Shown: piece after piece, positions 24,175-34,084 of the stretch
How positions within the stretch are numbered: position 1 is the stretch's first letter
Layout: each line of letters starts with the position of its first letter
DNA from: Terriglobia bacterium
GTDB lineage: Bacteria; Acidobacteriota; Terriglobia; Versatilivoradales; Versatilivoraceae
Reading direction: 5' to 3'
Length of the DNA stretch: 45,646 nt
NCBI GenBank assembly: GCA_022452285.1
Contig: JAKUNG010000022.1
Coordinates: forward strand, 1-45,646
The notes under the pieces: model-generated
Databases searched by the model: none
Seen by the model: the letters and a program-made list of their open reading frames with translations, nothing else
Told to the model about the DNA's origin: nothing
Made by a program: the position numbers and the translations under genes

Positions 24175-25599
24175 CTAATCTTGCCGATGATCTAACTCAC
24201 CAATAATTTCTAACTTTTTATCACTTAAATGCCCATAACGATTTATCCAAATACCATGGGAACTTGCTGCTTGTGCTATCTGTAATCGTTGGCGAAAATC
24301 TTCTAGAGGGCCATATGCATGGACCACTGCATAAACTGGTGTTTTCCCCGCCTCTTTTTGAGCTAGGATGATTTTTCGATGTTGAGATTGTTTTCCTGCT
24401 AAGTGTGCTTCTTTTGGTGTCGGATAATGGAAATTTTCTAGCTGGTTTAAAGATTTATTGTCTGTAATATCAAGTCCATTATTTAAGGTTGTTACAAGAA
24501 GCTTTTCAGATAATTGATGATTAGCTTTTAGTAATTGTTGTCCATAGAATTGTAACATCATGGGCCAATGCATTGTATAAAGTTTAACGCAAATGGCAGA
24601 ACTATAACGGCCAACACATTCATAATCCATCCCTGAAAAAATTGTCCAAGGAGGCGGAAAGGCATTTGACAACAGTTCCATTTTATTTGCTCCTGCTTGA
24701 TTCATTGTTTGTCTGAACACAGAATGTAATTCTTCAACCAATTTAGCCTTGAATCGAACCCATTCGCCTAGCCCACTGTTCTCTTGACGAAGACCCTGAA
24801 TATAATTAAAACCCTTGTTCGATTCGTTCCAAGCAATTAAATCGGAGTCTTTAAGGTTTCCATGTAGTTCTTGATAAAGTCTAATAGCAGCTTTTTTCAT
24901 GCGATTAAAGTTAAAACCAAGCCTATTGGCTGCTTTCATTGCATGCTTACTAAAATCAACAAAAGCACAGTCGAGAAGATATGGTGGATATTCAGGCCAA
25001 TCAAATCGAATACCTTGTAGACTAGGGTATTGGGAACAAAGATCTCGAATCAACGCTTGTGTATATTTAATAATATGTGGACTAGCTAGACTACCATTAG
25101 CTGATAATCGTTTTTTGGGAATCTGTCCATCTGGTAAACAAGGGCAATCATCTGGATCAGGTTGACCAAACTGTACACGGTAGCCTGGTGGAATAGCGGC
25201 TTGGATTTGCATGTAGACTTTTAATCCACGATCCTGAGCAGCTCTAATAAATCCTTGGACAAGGTGGCCAGATTTCTCTGTAAGGTTTGTAACAGGTGGA
25301 GGTTGATAGTGTAATCCTTGATAGAAATTGAGATCTGGTTGGAAGCTTGGGGCTGTTTGAACCCAGAGTTCACGTTTCCCCCACAAAGATCGGTCTAGTA
25401 ATCGAACTGTTCCAGCGCCAGCATCTATGGGGGGTTCTCTAGAGCCTTTGTCCTTGTCAATTTCTCCCATTACATATGGTGAGATAGATACTGCTGTGAC
25501 TCTAGCTTTATTCTGGAGGTTGTCGAGAACGCCATTAATAGTCTCACTCTGGATATATTCTGGCATAACAGTGATTCCAACAATTTGGTTTTGAGTCAT
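24175..25599 (-). CDS. Putative TIM-barrel, glycoside-hydrolase-like protein of unknown function
   Basis: A 474-aa protein with no signal peptide. I do not recognise a named family with confidence. The order of strand-like segments fits a beta/alpha barrel of the putative glycosyl-hydrolase type: 'VTAVSISPYVMG', 'GLKVYMQIQAAIPPGYRVQF', 'GIRFDWPEYPPY', 'ELLSNAFPPPW' and 'CVKLYTMHWPMMLQF'. 'RFDWPEYPP' offers Asp and Glu that could be acid residues, and 'IAWNESNKG' another Glu. It lies 75 bases after the sulfatase gene on the same strand, so the pair may act on one sulfated or sugar-like substrate. This is inference. Confidence 0.6.
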   Translation of the reverse strand: MTQNQIVGITVMPEYIQSETINGVLDNLQNKARVTAVSISPYVMGEIDKDKGSREPPIDAGAGTVRLLDRSLWGKRELWVQTAPSFQPDLNFYQGLHYQPPPVTNLTEKSGHLVQGFIRAAQDRGLKVYMQIQAAIPPGYRVQFGQPDPDDCPCLPDGQIPKKRLSANGSLASPHIIKYTQALIRDLCSQYPSLQGIRFDWPEYPPYLLDCAFVDFSKHAMKAANRLGFNFNRMKKAAIRLYQELHGNLKDSDLIAWNESNKGFNYIQGLRQENSGLGEWVRFKAKLVEELHSVFRQTMNQAGANKMELLSNAFPPPWTIFSGMDYECVGRYSSAICVKLYTMHWPMMLQFYGQQLLKANHQLSEKLLVTTLNNGLDITDNKSLNQLENFHYPTPKEAHLAGKQSQHRKIILAQKEAGKTPVYAVVHAYGPLEDFRQRLQIAQAASSHGIWINRYGHLSDKKLEIIGELDHRQD

Positions 25600-25674
25600 A
25601 GTAATTTTCTTTTAGTTGTGCCGTTGTTATTTACAAATCCTAATTTGATTAAGTACTCAAAAACAAATTGAATA

Positions 25675-27213
25675 CTAACCAAATTGCTGTGGAATGATAC
25701 CCCCTGATACTTCATCATCAGTTCTTAGCCAACGTGCTTCATAAAGGGATCCTTCTGCATCAAAAAGCCGTCCATCAGGTAACCGGTATTGATTAGGAGT
25801 ACTTGGCTTAACACCTGATAACAAACTAGGTATTCGTTCACGATCCGAAAGAAGTTGGGCTACAACATTTTCCCAACAGAACCCTTCAGACAATTGATCC
25901 TGTAATTTTCTGCAGACCTCGAAATTTTCATCCTTGTGAGCTAAATTATTTATTTCCTGACTATCATTGATCAAGTCGAAGAGCAGCGGTTTGCCTCCTT
26001 GAATGTCAACATATTTCCACTTTTGTGTCCTAATGGCTCTCCAAGCTCGATGGGGTTGGCCAATAGGAAGAGCTTGACTCTTGATTCGGGTGCCCCAATC
26101 GCAGTGTTGACTAGTTGTGAATTCTCGTGGAGACTTAAGTTCAGAAGGATTAGATAAAAATCCACTAAAGTCGATTCCATCCAGTCTTTCAGGAATGGGG
26201 AGTCCAGTCAGCCCGCAACAGGTTGGAAATAAATCAATTAGAGAAATGACATCTGAAATAGAAAAATGACCTGATTTAATACCGGGACCTTTTATAAGAA
26301 GAGGCACACCGACAGATTCTTCATAATAGAGGCCCTTTCCCCAAAGTCCATGGCGGCCAGCCATCTCTCCATGGTCACTGGTATAAATGACGATTGTGTT
26401 CTCTAATAACCCATTTCCCTCTAGGGTTAGTAAAAGTTCTCCAATACAATCATCCACAAAATCTACACAAGCATAATAGGCCTCTCTACCTAGCTGAGTT
26501 TCTTGTGAAGTTAGCTGGCTATAATGATCTTTATATTTCTGCAGGGCGAAGGGTTCAAGGGAATCTTCAAAATCTAATGAATGTTGGATTGGTGGAACGT
26601 TATTTCGATATCGATGGAAATATCGACCAGGTGTTGTAAAAGGGGAATGGGGACGACTGTACCCAGCACAAACGAACCAAGGTTGGTTTGAATTCTGACT
26701 TTGATGTTCAAGAAGAAAAGCTTGAGTTTCTCTAGTCACGATGACATCTTGGATTAAACTCTCAGGAATTTCAGTTACACCAGCACTCTCTGCTCCACTA
26801 TAATTAGGAAACATGGTAAGTGGATCTGGTTGATGGGAGAGACCATGATGAAAATCACCATAGGGGCGAAATTGAAATCCGTGAAACTGATCTTTTCCTC
26901 CAAAGTGCATCTTGCCCACAAGGCACGTAGAATATCCGTGATCAGCAAAATATCCAGGCCATGTAATGTGCTCTGGAAAAATAATCCAGTGGTTTGACCA
27001 AGCTGCACAACGATGGGGTTCTTTTGCAGTCATCAAGCACATTCGAGAAGGAGTGCAGGATGGAGAGGCACAACTGGCATTTTTAAAATAGACAGAATCT
27101 TTTGCGAGCCTATCTAAATTTTGAGTCTTCACAATAGAATTGCCAGCAAACCCAGCAATTTTAGGGGCATGTTGGTCAGTTAGGATTAGAAGAATATTTG
27201 GTTGTGAATTCAT
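25675..27213 (-). CDS. Sulfatase family protein
   Basis: A 512-aa member of the alkaline-phosphatase/sulfatase superfamily that would hydrolyse a sulfate (or possibly phosphonate) ester. The formylglycine motif C-T-P-S-R is at Cys53-Arg57, followed by MCLMT. Metal ligands are in NILLILTDQHAP (Asp13, Gln14) and 'VIYTSDHGEMAGRHGLWGKG', with a conserved lysine in 'LVGKMHFGG'. With Cys at the key position it needs a formylglycine-generating enzyme encoded elsewhere. No signal peptide is visible, so it is probably cytoplasmic. AAGGA lies before the ATG. It is followed by the barrel-like gene and preceded by selA on the same strand. The substrate is unknown. Confidence 0.92.
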   Translation of the reverse strand: MNSQPNILLILTDQHAPKIAGFAGNSIVKTQNLDRLAKDSVYFKNASCASPSCTPSRMCLMTAKEPHRCAAWSNHWIIFPEHITWPGYFADHGYSTCLVGKMHFGGKDQFHGFQFRPYGDFHHGLSHQPDPLTMFPNYSGAESAGVTEIPESLIQDVIVTRETQAFLLEHQSQNSNQPWFVCAGYSRPHSPFTTPGRYFHRYRNNVPPIQHSLDFEDSLEPFALQKYKDHYSQLTSQETQLGREAYYACVDFVDDCIGELLLTLEGNGLLENTIVIYTSDHGEMAGRHGLWGKGLYYEESVGVPLLIKGPGIKSGHFSISDVISLIDLFPTCCGLTGLPIPERLDGIDFSGFLSNPSELKSPREFTTSQHCDWGTRIKSQALPIGQPHRAWRAIRTQKWKYVDIQGGKPLLFDLINDSQEINNLAHKDENFEVCRKLQDQLSEGFCWENVVAQLLSDRERIPSLLSGVKPSTPNQYRLPDGRLFDAEGSLYEARWLRTDDEVSGGIIPQQFG

Positions 27214-27378
27214 TGTTGGGGTCCTTGTTGTAGTCGATCAAATTTCTTAAAAGATACCTATAAATGAGTCAGGTTTTATTATTGAAAATTGTTATTTAGC
27301 CAATTGTAAGCACAATTATTTAGATAAGAAAAATATAATTTGGGTTCTCAAAATCAAGAAAATTAGAAGACCAATTTA

Positions 27379-28782
27379 TTAAGACTTAGCCAGATTCTCA
27401 AGGGATTGGGCTAAAAGAGAATCATCTTGGGGAAAAACGGTACGAAGATCCAATAAAACAGTATCCATTTCAAATCTAGCGAGAATTGGTGGATCTAAAC
27501 TTCTAAGAAGAGCATCTATTTTGGAAGTAGAATGGGTTTTGGAACGTAGGCTAATAAGCCAAGTGCCTAGTTTTTGAGAAGGTGCAGATCCACCCCCAAT
27601 AACAGAAAACCCCTTGACAATGTTAAGGTTCAAATTGGAGTTTTTGTTTGAAAATCGTTGAATTATTTTAAGGACTCGTTTTTCGATGGATGCTTCACTG
27701 TGGTATATCATTTGAACTACAGGAATTTGGTCTGGGCACTGTTTTAAATAAGTTAGCAGCGTAGATTCCAAAATAGCAAGAGTGACTTTGTCAAGTCTTA
27801 AAATTCGGAATAAAGGATTTTTTCGGATCTTATTTATAAATTTAGACTTGCCTGCAATAATACCGGCCTGTGGACCCCCTAATAGTTTGTCACCGCTGAA
27901 ACAAACAATATCCGCCCCATCAACTAAGCTAGTGTGAGGATTAGGTTCATCTTCAATGCCAAATTTAGTTAAATCTATTAAGCAACCACTCCCTAAATCG
28001 TCTACTAAAGGAAGAGAATGTTTGGAGGACAAACTAGATAGCTCCTTCAAGGTAGTTTGAGAAGTGAATCCTGAAATTTTAAAATTGCTTGGGTGAACCT
28101 TAAGAATTAGTTTTGTATTTTCGTTAATATTTTGTTCATAATCAGCAAGTCTCGTTTTATTGGTGGTTCCTATTTCCCTAAGAATCGTTCCACTTTGTTG
28201 CAATATGTCAGGAATCCGAAAAGAATCACCAATTTCGATCATTTCTCCGCGGGAAATCAGGACTTCCCCTCCTGAACCAAGAGAGTTGAGAACCAATAGA
28301 ACAGCTGCAGCATTATTATTCACCACTATTGCTTGTTCACAATCGAGAAGATTTTCTAAGATTCGGCTAATATGATTGTCTCGTTTTTCGCGGACTCTAC
28401 GAACCAGATCAAATTCAAGGTTCGAATAATTGGAAGCTATCTCAGTTGCATACTCTAGGGCATCTTGATTGATGGGTGCTCGTCCAAGGTTAGTGTGTAG
28501 GATTACACCAGTAGCATTAATCACTCGTTTTAGTGTTGGTTCAGTCCAGAAAAGAAACTCTTCATGGATTTTCTGAAATATGATTTTATTAAGGTCCGCA
28601 GTTGAGATTTCTTTTTCGGTATTACTTGATATTTCTTGACGGACAACATTGAGCACTCTACGCACTATGCCAATGATGAATGATCGACTAGTTTTTTGAA
28701 TGAATGGAATCAACCTTGGACTATTAATGATTGTGTCCACTGGAGGAATCTGTCGGTGAATTGAGGAAGTCATTTGTTCCAT
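27379..28782 (-). CDS. selA: L-seryl-tRNA(Sec) selenium transferase
   Basis: A 467-aa PLP enzyme that converts seryl-tRNA(Sec) to selenocysteyl-tRNA(Sec) with selenophosphate. The N-terminal tRNA-binding helical domain is present (LIPFIQKTSRSFIIGIVRR, about 24-42), then 'INATGVILHTNLGRAP', 'VVNNNAAAVLLVLNSL', 'VDDLGSGCLIDL' and the PLP lysine Lys299 in CFSGDKLLGGPQAG. Length equals bacterial SelA (about 463). The presence of the N-terminal domain argues for a true SelA rather than a SelA-like paralogue. selB, selD and the tRNA-Sec gene are not in this window. There is no clear ribosome-binding site. Confidence 0.93.
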   Translation of the reverse strand: MEQMTSSIHRQIPPVDTIINSPRLIPFIQKTSRSFIIGIVRRVLNVVRQEISSNTEKEISTADLNKIIFQKIHEEFLFWTEPTLKRVINATGVILHTNLGRAPINQDALEYATEIASNYSNLEFDLVRRVREKRDNHISRILENLLDCEQAIVVNNNAAAVLLVLNSLGSGGEVLISRGEMIEIGDSFRIPDILQQSGTILREIGTTNKTRLADYEQNINENTKLILKVHPSNFKISGFTSQTTLKELSSLSSKHSLPLVDDLGSGCLIDLTKFGIEDEPNPHTSLVDGADIVCFSGDKLLGGPQAGIIAGKSKFINKIRKNPLFRILRLDKVTLAILESTLLTYLKQCPDQIPVVQMIYHSEASIEKRVLKIIQRFSNKNSNLNLNIVKGFSVIGGGSAPSQKLGTWLISLRSKTHSTSKIDALLRSLDPPILARFEMDTVLLDLRTVFPQDDSLLAQSLENLAKS

Positions 28783-29040
28783 GATATTTTTAGGATAATA
28801 TCAAATAGTTAAAGATCGGGACATGTTTTCTGATAAATCAAGTTATAGTAGCGAATACTTTCTTTGAATGATCACAAAATCATTTACTTTAGTTAAACAT
28901 TCTTAAATTAATAAGGAATTTATCTAAATTTTTTTGCTTAAATGAACTTAGTAATATTATGTATATGTGATTTTTAAATTTAAGGATCTCTTTGTGCATA
29001 ACCTCTATACGACAAACTTTTATTTTAAGGAGGAATTACT

Positions 29041-30615
29041 GTGACTGCTCGTCGCCGGGCTTTGGTTAGTGTTTCTGATAAGAGTAATCTTTTAGAATTC
29101 GTAAAGGGTTTAACCCATTTGAATTTTGAAATTGTATCAACAGGAGGTACAGCTCAATACCTCAGAGATGGAGGGGTTATTGTAACGGATATAGATAGTG
29201 TTACTGGGTTCCCTGAGATTTTGGGAGGTCGTGTTAAAACTCTCCATCCGAAAATTCACGGAGGATTACTAGGAATTAGAAAAGATTCTTCTCATCAGCA
29301 ACAAATGAAGGAAAAAGAAATCTGTGCAATCGATCTTCTAGTTGTCAATCTTTATCCCTTTCAAGAAACTGCTGTTAAGCCTGGTGTAAGATTTGAAGAG
29401 GTAATTGAACAAATTGATATAGGGGGTCCAGCTATGATTCGCTCTGCTGCTAAGAACTTTGGAGATGTTGCAGTAGTAGTTGATAACAGAGATTATGCTG
29501 GAGTTCTAAAAGAATTAGAAGAAGGAGATAGTACACTTTCCAATGATTCTAGATTTAGATTGGCAAAGAAGGCATTCAATCTCACTAGTCAGTATGATGC
29601 TGCCATAGCTACTTATCTTTCACGATTTGACATTTTTAACAACTCTTTCAAAACTGAATCTTCTGTATTTCCTCGAAATCTTAATATTATTTTAGAGAAG
29701 GTTACAGATCTTCGCTATGGAGAAAATCCCCATCAACAGTCAGCTTTTTATCTCGAACGTTCTCTAAAGCATAATTTGCTTCCAAATTGTAATCAAATTC
29801 AAGGAAAGGAACTTTCTTTCAATAATTTGTTGGATCTTAACTCTGCCTACCAAACGCTAGCTGAGTTTGATACTTTCTGCGCCGTTATCATTAAACACAA
29901 TAACCCTTGTGGAGTTGGAATTTCTAAGCTTTCTCTATCACAGGCTTATCGAAGAGCTCGAGATTGTGATCCAGTTTCAGCTTTTGGTTCGGTCCTGGGA
30001 TTTAATCGAAAAGTTGATATAGAAACAGCTAAAGAAATTGCAACAACCTTTATTGAAGCTGTAATAGCCCCCCATTATTCTGTTGACGCCCTCCAGTGTC
30101 TTGGCAAGAAAAAAAATCTGAGACTCCTAAAATACTTTGATTCAGATTTAAACTCTTGTCAATGGGAGTATAAGTGGGTAGAAGGTGGGTTATTAGTACA
30201 AGAAATTGATAGAGAACAAGATCATAGCAATACTTGGCAAGTAGCTACAGAAAGATCGCCTAGTACTGCAGAATGGGAGTCCCTAAAACTTAGCTGGAAA
30301 GTAGTCAAACATGTTAAGTCGAATGCCATTATCTACACCAATGCCCATCAAACAATTGGCATTGGTGCTGGACAAATGAGCCGAGTTGATTCAGTAAAAC
30401 TAGCCATTACTAAAGCCCAACAGTCACTGCAGGACTGTGTAATGGCTTCAGATGCATTTTTTCCTTTTCGTGATGGTATAGATGTAGCTGCAGATGCTGG
30501 GATTCGAGCTGTGATCCAGCCGGGAGGGTCAGTTAGAGACGATGAGGTCATTCAAGCTGCTAACGAAAAGAAAATGGCAATGGTCCTCACAGGAAAAAGA
30601 CATTTTCGTCACTAA
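29041..30615 (+). CDS. purH: Bifunctional AICAR formyltransferase / IMP cyclohydrolase
   Basis: A 524-aa enzyme doing the last two steps of IMP synthesis. The N-terminal MGS-like cyclohydrolase domain shows '[15 protein letters not shown]', '[11 protein letters not shown]' and [14 protein letters not shown] (62-75). The formyltransferase domain shows '[14 protein letters not shown]', Lys285-His286 in [10 protein letters not shown], '[19 protein letters not shown]' and the C-terminal 'TGKRHFRH'. The start is GTG at 29041 with AAGGAGG eight bases upstream. A possible promoter (TTGCTT near 28934 with AT-rich -10-like boxes near 28955) is weak. It stands alone, with TPR and ispE genes downstream under a separate promoter. 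Confidence 0.96.
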   Translation: MTARRRALVSVSDKSNLLEFVKGLTHLNFEIVSTGGTAQYLRDGGVIVTDIDSVTGFPEILGGRVKTLHPKIHGGLLGIRKDSSHQQQMKEKEICAIDLLVVNLYPFQETAVKPGVRFEEVIEQIDIGGPAMIRSAAKNFGDVAVVVDNRDYAGVLKELEEGDSTLSNDSRFRLAKKAFNLTSQYDAAIATYLSRFDIFNNSFKTESSVFPRNLNIILEKVTDLRYGENPHQQSAFYLERSLKHNLLPNCNQIQGKELSFNNLLDLNSAYQTLAEFDTFCAVIIKHNNPCGVGISKLSLSQAYRRARDCDPVSAFGSVLGFNRKVDIETAKEIATTFIEAVIAPHYSVDALQCLGKKKNLRLLKYFDSDLNSCQWEYKWVEGGLLVQEIDREQDHSNTWQVATERSPSTAEWESLKLSWKVVKHVKSNAIIYTNAHQTIGIGAGQMSRVDSVKLAITKAQQSLQDCVMASDAFFPFRDGIDVAADAGIRAVIQPGGSVRDDEVIQAANEKKMAMVLTGKRHFRH

Positions 30616-30783
30616 TTCAATAAGTTCAGATATATCTACCATTGTTATAACATCTCGGGAAATTTATGTTGAATTTTGCACAATTTTTGATGATTCAAGG
30701 AATACTAACAAACCAAAAAAATAAAATTGTTTTAACAAAACATGCTGGTTATAAATTCGAAAACTTTTCTAATCTGGAAGCGT

Positions 30784-30813
30784 TTGACTTAAAAATAAAC
30801 TGCATGAGATAAT
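30784..30813 (+). promoter_or_regulatory. Sigma70-like promoter of the TPR gene
   Basis: TTGACT (30784-30789), 18-base spacer, GATAAT (30808-30813), each 5/6 to consensus. Transcription would start near 30820, about 30 bases before the TPR gene ATG. Confidence 0.6.
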
Positions 30814-30850
30814 CCAGACAAATGAGAAAGAGAAAAACTCGACAAACCTA

Positions 30851-32929
30851 ATGAAATATTATAGTCCCAGTCGCAATTCTTGCTATAAGTTAACAGGCAC
30901 TTTATTCCTCTTACTATTTTTGGAACTACACCCACCCTTGTTGGGACAAGTAGATGCGAAAATGGTTGGTGTTGAGAAGAAAGGTAGCATGGCCTATTTT
31001 CACTTTAGTCGTGGCCGGTTAATGGAAGCAAGTGGGCACTTCCTACAAGCGGAAAGATTGTACCGAGAGGCATTAAACTATGATCCCAATTCCTCTAATT
31101 TATTAACAGAGTTGGCAGAAGCCTACCTCAGAAATAATCGTGTGAATGAGGCAGTTCAAGCATTTGAAAAATCCGTTCAAGTTAATAAAGGGAACCTACG
31201 TGCCTATAAAAAGTTAGGTGCTATATATTTGTCAATTTTTGAACAAGAGAGAAATCGTCAGAGAATTCCCAAGGAAGACACTCTAAAAAAGACAATCCGG
31301 ACTTTTGAATCTATTATTCGGCTTGCACCAAAGGATTCCAATGCTTATTTGGTTGTTGCTAGGTTATATCGTTATTTGGGAAAACCCAGCAAAGCTATTG
31401 AAATCCTCAAAAATTCATTGCAAATAATCCCTTTTTCTGAAGAGACTTTGACTTTGCTTGGGCGACTTTATATGGATCAAAACCAAATAGCTGAAGCAAT
31501 TCAATTATTTGAGAATGCTCTTAAAATCAATTCCAATTCACCTATGCTTCTTCTTCAGACAGGATTAGCATATCAGCAACTAGGAGACCATCAAAAAGCA
31601 GCAGAAATTTTCAGAAGAGGACTGGATGATGGACCCAATTCCCAATTTCTTAGAAAAAATTTAGCAGCTGCTCTAATGGATCAGGGACAAATTGATGAAG
31701 CAGAAACTGAGTATCTGAAGGTTGTAAAAAAAGATCCTAAAGATGGAGAGGCTTTTCTAGGTTTAGGTACGATTAGTCTTAAACGCCAACTTTATGAACA
31801 AGCTCTACAACATCTTAAGAAAGCTAACGCCTATCTTCCTAATAATGTCGAAGCTTCCTATAAACTTGCTAAACTTCATGAAGATCTTGGCCATCTTGAA
31901 GAGGCACAGAATGGCTTTGAGCAACTTTTAAGAATTCATCATAAGTCCAATGAAGACTATACCTTTCCTCAACTTAGGAATCAGAGCATTTTTTTAACCC
32001 ATTTGGGTTTAATAGCTAAGGAATTAGGTAATTTCGATAAAGCAACTAATTATTTTGAAGAACTAAAAACTCTGGGTACAAAAAATGATAACGGTGCAGA
32101 CCAGGCCTGGAAAGAATTTGTTAAGGAAAAAGTTAATAGATCCACTGCTCTGTTGATAGACCTTTATAGGGATTCGAAGCAGATTTCTAAAGCTCTCTCA
32201 GTATGTGGTGACGTAAATAAGAATAGAATGGATATGAGTAAAGGCTTAAGAGCATTGTGTGCAGATGTAATTGCTGAAAGTGGTAATCCTAGTGGAGGAC
32301 TTAAACAACTACAAAACATGTTGGAAGGTAACAAGGGAGATTTAGAAGTATATCACTATATTTTTCAGATTTATCAGAGACAAAAGAAATATAAGAAGGC
32401 AGAAGAAAAACTTTATGAAGCTAGGGAATATTTTTCGAAAAAAGAATCCTTCTATTTTATGTTAGGTGCGCTGCAGGAACGTCAGAAAAAATATAAAAAG
32501 GCAGCAAGGACTTTTAAAAAGGTGATTAACTTCAATTCTAAACATGCTTCGGCACTAAATTACCTTGGCTATATGTGGGCTGATAGAGGCGTGCGGTTAA
32601 ATGAATCCTTAGGTCTAATTAAACGAGCAGTTGCCATAGAACCAAATAATGGTGCATTTCTTGATAGTCTTGGTTGGGTCTATTTTAAAATGGGTAAAAT
32701 TGAACAGGCAGAAGCATATTTGGTTCAGGCATTGGGTCGAGTTCGCCGTGACCCCACAATTTATGAACATTTAGGTGATTTATACTACCAAAAAGGAGCT
32801 TATCTTAAAGCTCATACTGCCTGGAAAAGGTCGATTTCATATGGTCAGGATGAAGAAGAAATTCAAAAAGTTGCTAAGAAGGTTGAAGAGCTAGAAACTA
32901 AATTAGCATTATCTGGTACGGATAAATAA
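30851..32929 (+). CDS. Exported tetratricopeptide-repeat protein
   Basis: A 692-aa protein with a signal-like hydrophobic stretch (about 15-31), then about a dozen TPR or TPR-like units. Examples are ASGHFLQAERLYREALNYDP, 'NRVNEAVQAFEKSVQVN', 'NQIAEAIQLFENALKIN', 'GQIDEAETEYLKVVKKDP' and, near the end, 'HASALNYLGYMWADRG' and 'NNGAFLDSLGWVYFKMG'. TPR arrays mediate protein-protein contacts. This layout (signal plus long TPR, placed before ispE) resembles envelope-associated scaffold proteins of unknown partners. The C-terminal LNYLGYMWAD and LGWVYFK pieces are well kept across many bacteria. No catalytic domain is seen. A terminator follows at 32964-32993. Confidence 0.88.
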   Translation: MKYYSPSRNSCYKLTGTLFLLLFLELHPPLLGQVDAKMVGVEKKGSMAYFHFSRGRLMEASGHFLQAERLYREALNYDPNSSNLLTELAEAYLRNNRVNEAVQAFEKSVQVNKGNLRAYKKLGAIYLSIFEQERNRQRIPKEDTLKKTIRTFESIIRLAPKDSNAYLVVARLYRYLGKPSKAIEILKNSLQIIPFSEETLTLLGRLYMDQNQIAEAIQLFENALKINSNSPMLLLQTGLAYQQLGDHQKAAEIFRRGLDDGPNSQFLRKNLAAALMDQGQIDEAETEYLKVVKKDPKDGEAFLGLGTISLKRQLYEQALQHLKKANAYLPNNVEASYKLAKLHEDLGHLEEAQNGFEQLLRIHHKSNEDYTFPQLRNQSIFLTHLGLIAKELGNFDKATNYFEELKTLGTKNDNGADQAWKEFVKEKVNRSTALLIDLYRDSKQISKALSVCGDVNKNRMDMSKGLRALCADVIAESGNPSGGLKQLQNMLEGNKGDLEVYHYIFQIYQRQKKYKKAEEKLYEAREYFSKKESFYFMLGALQERQKKYKKAARTFKKVINFNSKHASALNYLGYMWADRGVRLNESLGLIKRAVAIEPNNGAFLDSLGWVYFKMGKIEQAEAYLVQALGRVRRDPTIYEHLGDLYYQKGAYLKAHTAWKRSISYGQDEEEIQKVAKKVEELETKLALSGTDK

Positions 32930-32963
32930 TTGAACACGGGTAGTTTTTAATTTTGGTAGTAGT

Positions 32964-32993
32964 GCTCAATCGTTATGGATTGGGCTTTTTTTT
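32964..32993 (+). terminator. Rho-independent terminator after the TPR gene
   Basis: GCTCAATC (32964-32971), 6-base loop, GATTGGGC (32978-32985), then eight T. The 8-bp stem has one G-U pair. It separates the TPR transcript from ispE, whose ATG is only 31 bases after the T-run, so ispE must have its own start point very close by or rely on read-through. Confidence 0.88.
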
Positions 32994-33023
32994 CTTATGA
33001 CTTATATTGATCATTAAAGTGAT

Positions 33024-33935
33024 ATGAAATTTGGTCTAATTAAGTTGCATAGTTTTGCGAAGATAAATTTGGGGCTTCACATTGTTGGTAAACGAACAGA
33101 CGGTTATCACGAAATCCGGACGCTTTACCAGACAATTATGCTTCATGATAATTTAGAAATCTCAATAAAGGCAGGAAGTGGGTTAGAATTTAATTGTAAC
33201 CTTGTTGAATTAAGAGATGAAAATAATTTGGTTGTTCGTGCTATTGAAGCTGTTCGAAATCGGAAAGGGGTAAAAACAGGGTTTTCCGTTCAACTACAAA
33301 AGCAGATTCCCATGGGTTCAGGCTTAGGAGGAGGAAGTAGTAATGCTGCGGTAACGATAATGGCGCTGGATTACCTCCTTAATTTAAAGATGTCTAAACA
33401 GGAGTGGTTCGAAATTGGGGAAGAATTGGGTGCGGATGTTCCTTTCTTTTTCTTAGGTGGGAGAGCTATTGGTTTAGGTAGAGGATCTGAGGTATATTCC
33501 CTCCAAGATCACTTGCCCAGCTATCTGTTAATTGTTATTTCTGCTTTTCCCATAGCTACTGTTGAGGCTTATAGACAGGCAAGTTTGCGGTTGACAAGTC
33601 AGGATAACAAAAGTAAGATTCCGGCTTTCTGCCCAGCTGTTATTGATAACATTGAATCAGGAAAGGACCTAGAGAATCACTTTGAATCCGTGGTTTTTAA
33701 GAATCACCCAAGTTTGAAACAAATTAAAAAGAGATTGTTGCAGAATGGCGCTACTAAAGCGGGTCTCACGGGAAGTGGTTCTGCCATAGTGGGTTTTTTT
33801 GATAGTAAGCGAGATTTGAGACAAGCCCAAATGGCTCTAAGGAATAAAGATATTCAACTAATTACTACTAGAACCACAACTCGGAAACAATACCAAGATT
33901 CCCTTGTCCAGTGTTTCCAACAGGAAACAAATTGA
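33024..33935 (+). CDS. ispE: 4-diphosphocytidyl-2-C-methyl-D-erythritol kinase
   Basis: A 303-aa GHMP-family kinase of the MEP isoprenoid route. The family start HSFAKINLGLHIVGKRTDGYH contains Lys13. The ATP-binding glycine/serine loop IPMGSGLGGGSSNAAV is at 95-110, the catalytic Asp is Asp138 in LGADVPFF, and a late GHMP motif 'AGLTGSGSAIVGFF' is present. Its stop codon is the three bases immediately before the first base of the tRNA-Gln gene, with no spacer. The ispE-tRNA-Gln-prs order is widely conserved. Confidence 0.95.
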   Translation: MKFGLIKLHSFAKINLGLHIVGKRTDGYHEIRTLYQTIMLHDNLEISIKAGSGLEFNCNLVELRDENNLVVRAIEAVRNRKGVKTGFSVQLQKQIPMGSGLGGGSSNAAVTIMALDYLLNLKMSKQEWFEIGEELGADVPFFFLGGRAIGLGRGSEVYSLQDHLPSYLLIVISAFPIATVEAYRQASLRLTSQDNKSKIPAFCPAVIDNIESGKDLENHFESVVFKNHPSLKQIKKRLLQNGATKAGLTGSGSAIVGFFDSKRDLRQAQMALRNKDIQLITTRTTTRKQYQDSLVQCFQQETN

Positions 33936-34010
33936 TGGGGCGTCGTCAAGTGGTAAGACACGGGTTTTTGGAGCCCGCATTCGGAGGTTCGAATCCTCCC
34001 GCCCCAGCCA
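33936..34010 (+). tRNA. tRNA-Gln (TTG anticodon)
   Basis: Acceptor TGGGGCG pairs with CGCCCCA. The anticodon loop TTTTGGA gives anticodon TTG (codon CAA). The T-arm is GGAGG-TTCGAAT-CCTCC. The mature tRNA is 33936-34007 and CCA is encoded at 34008-34010. It begins on the base after the ispE stop, so it must be cut out of an ispE-tRNA(-prs) transcript by RNase P. Confidence 0.97.
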
Positions 34011-34084
34011 CTAACTTTTTAAATATTATTCTCTGTGGATTTAAAAAAGAATATTAGAAGAGTAAATTTCGATGGTGAAACTTT

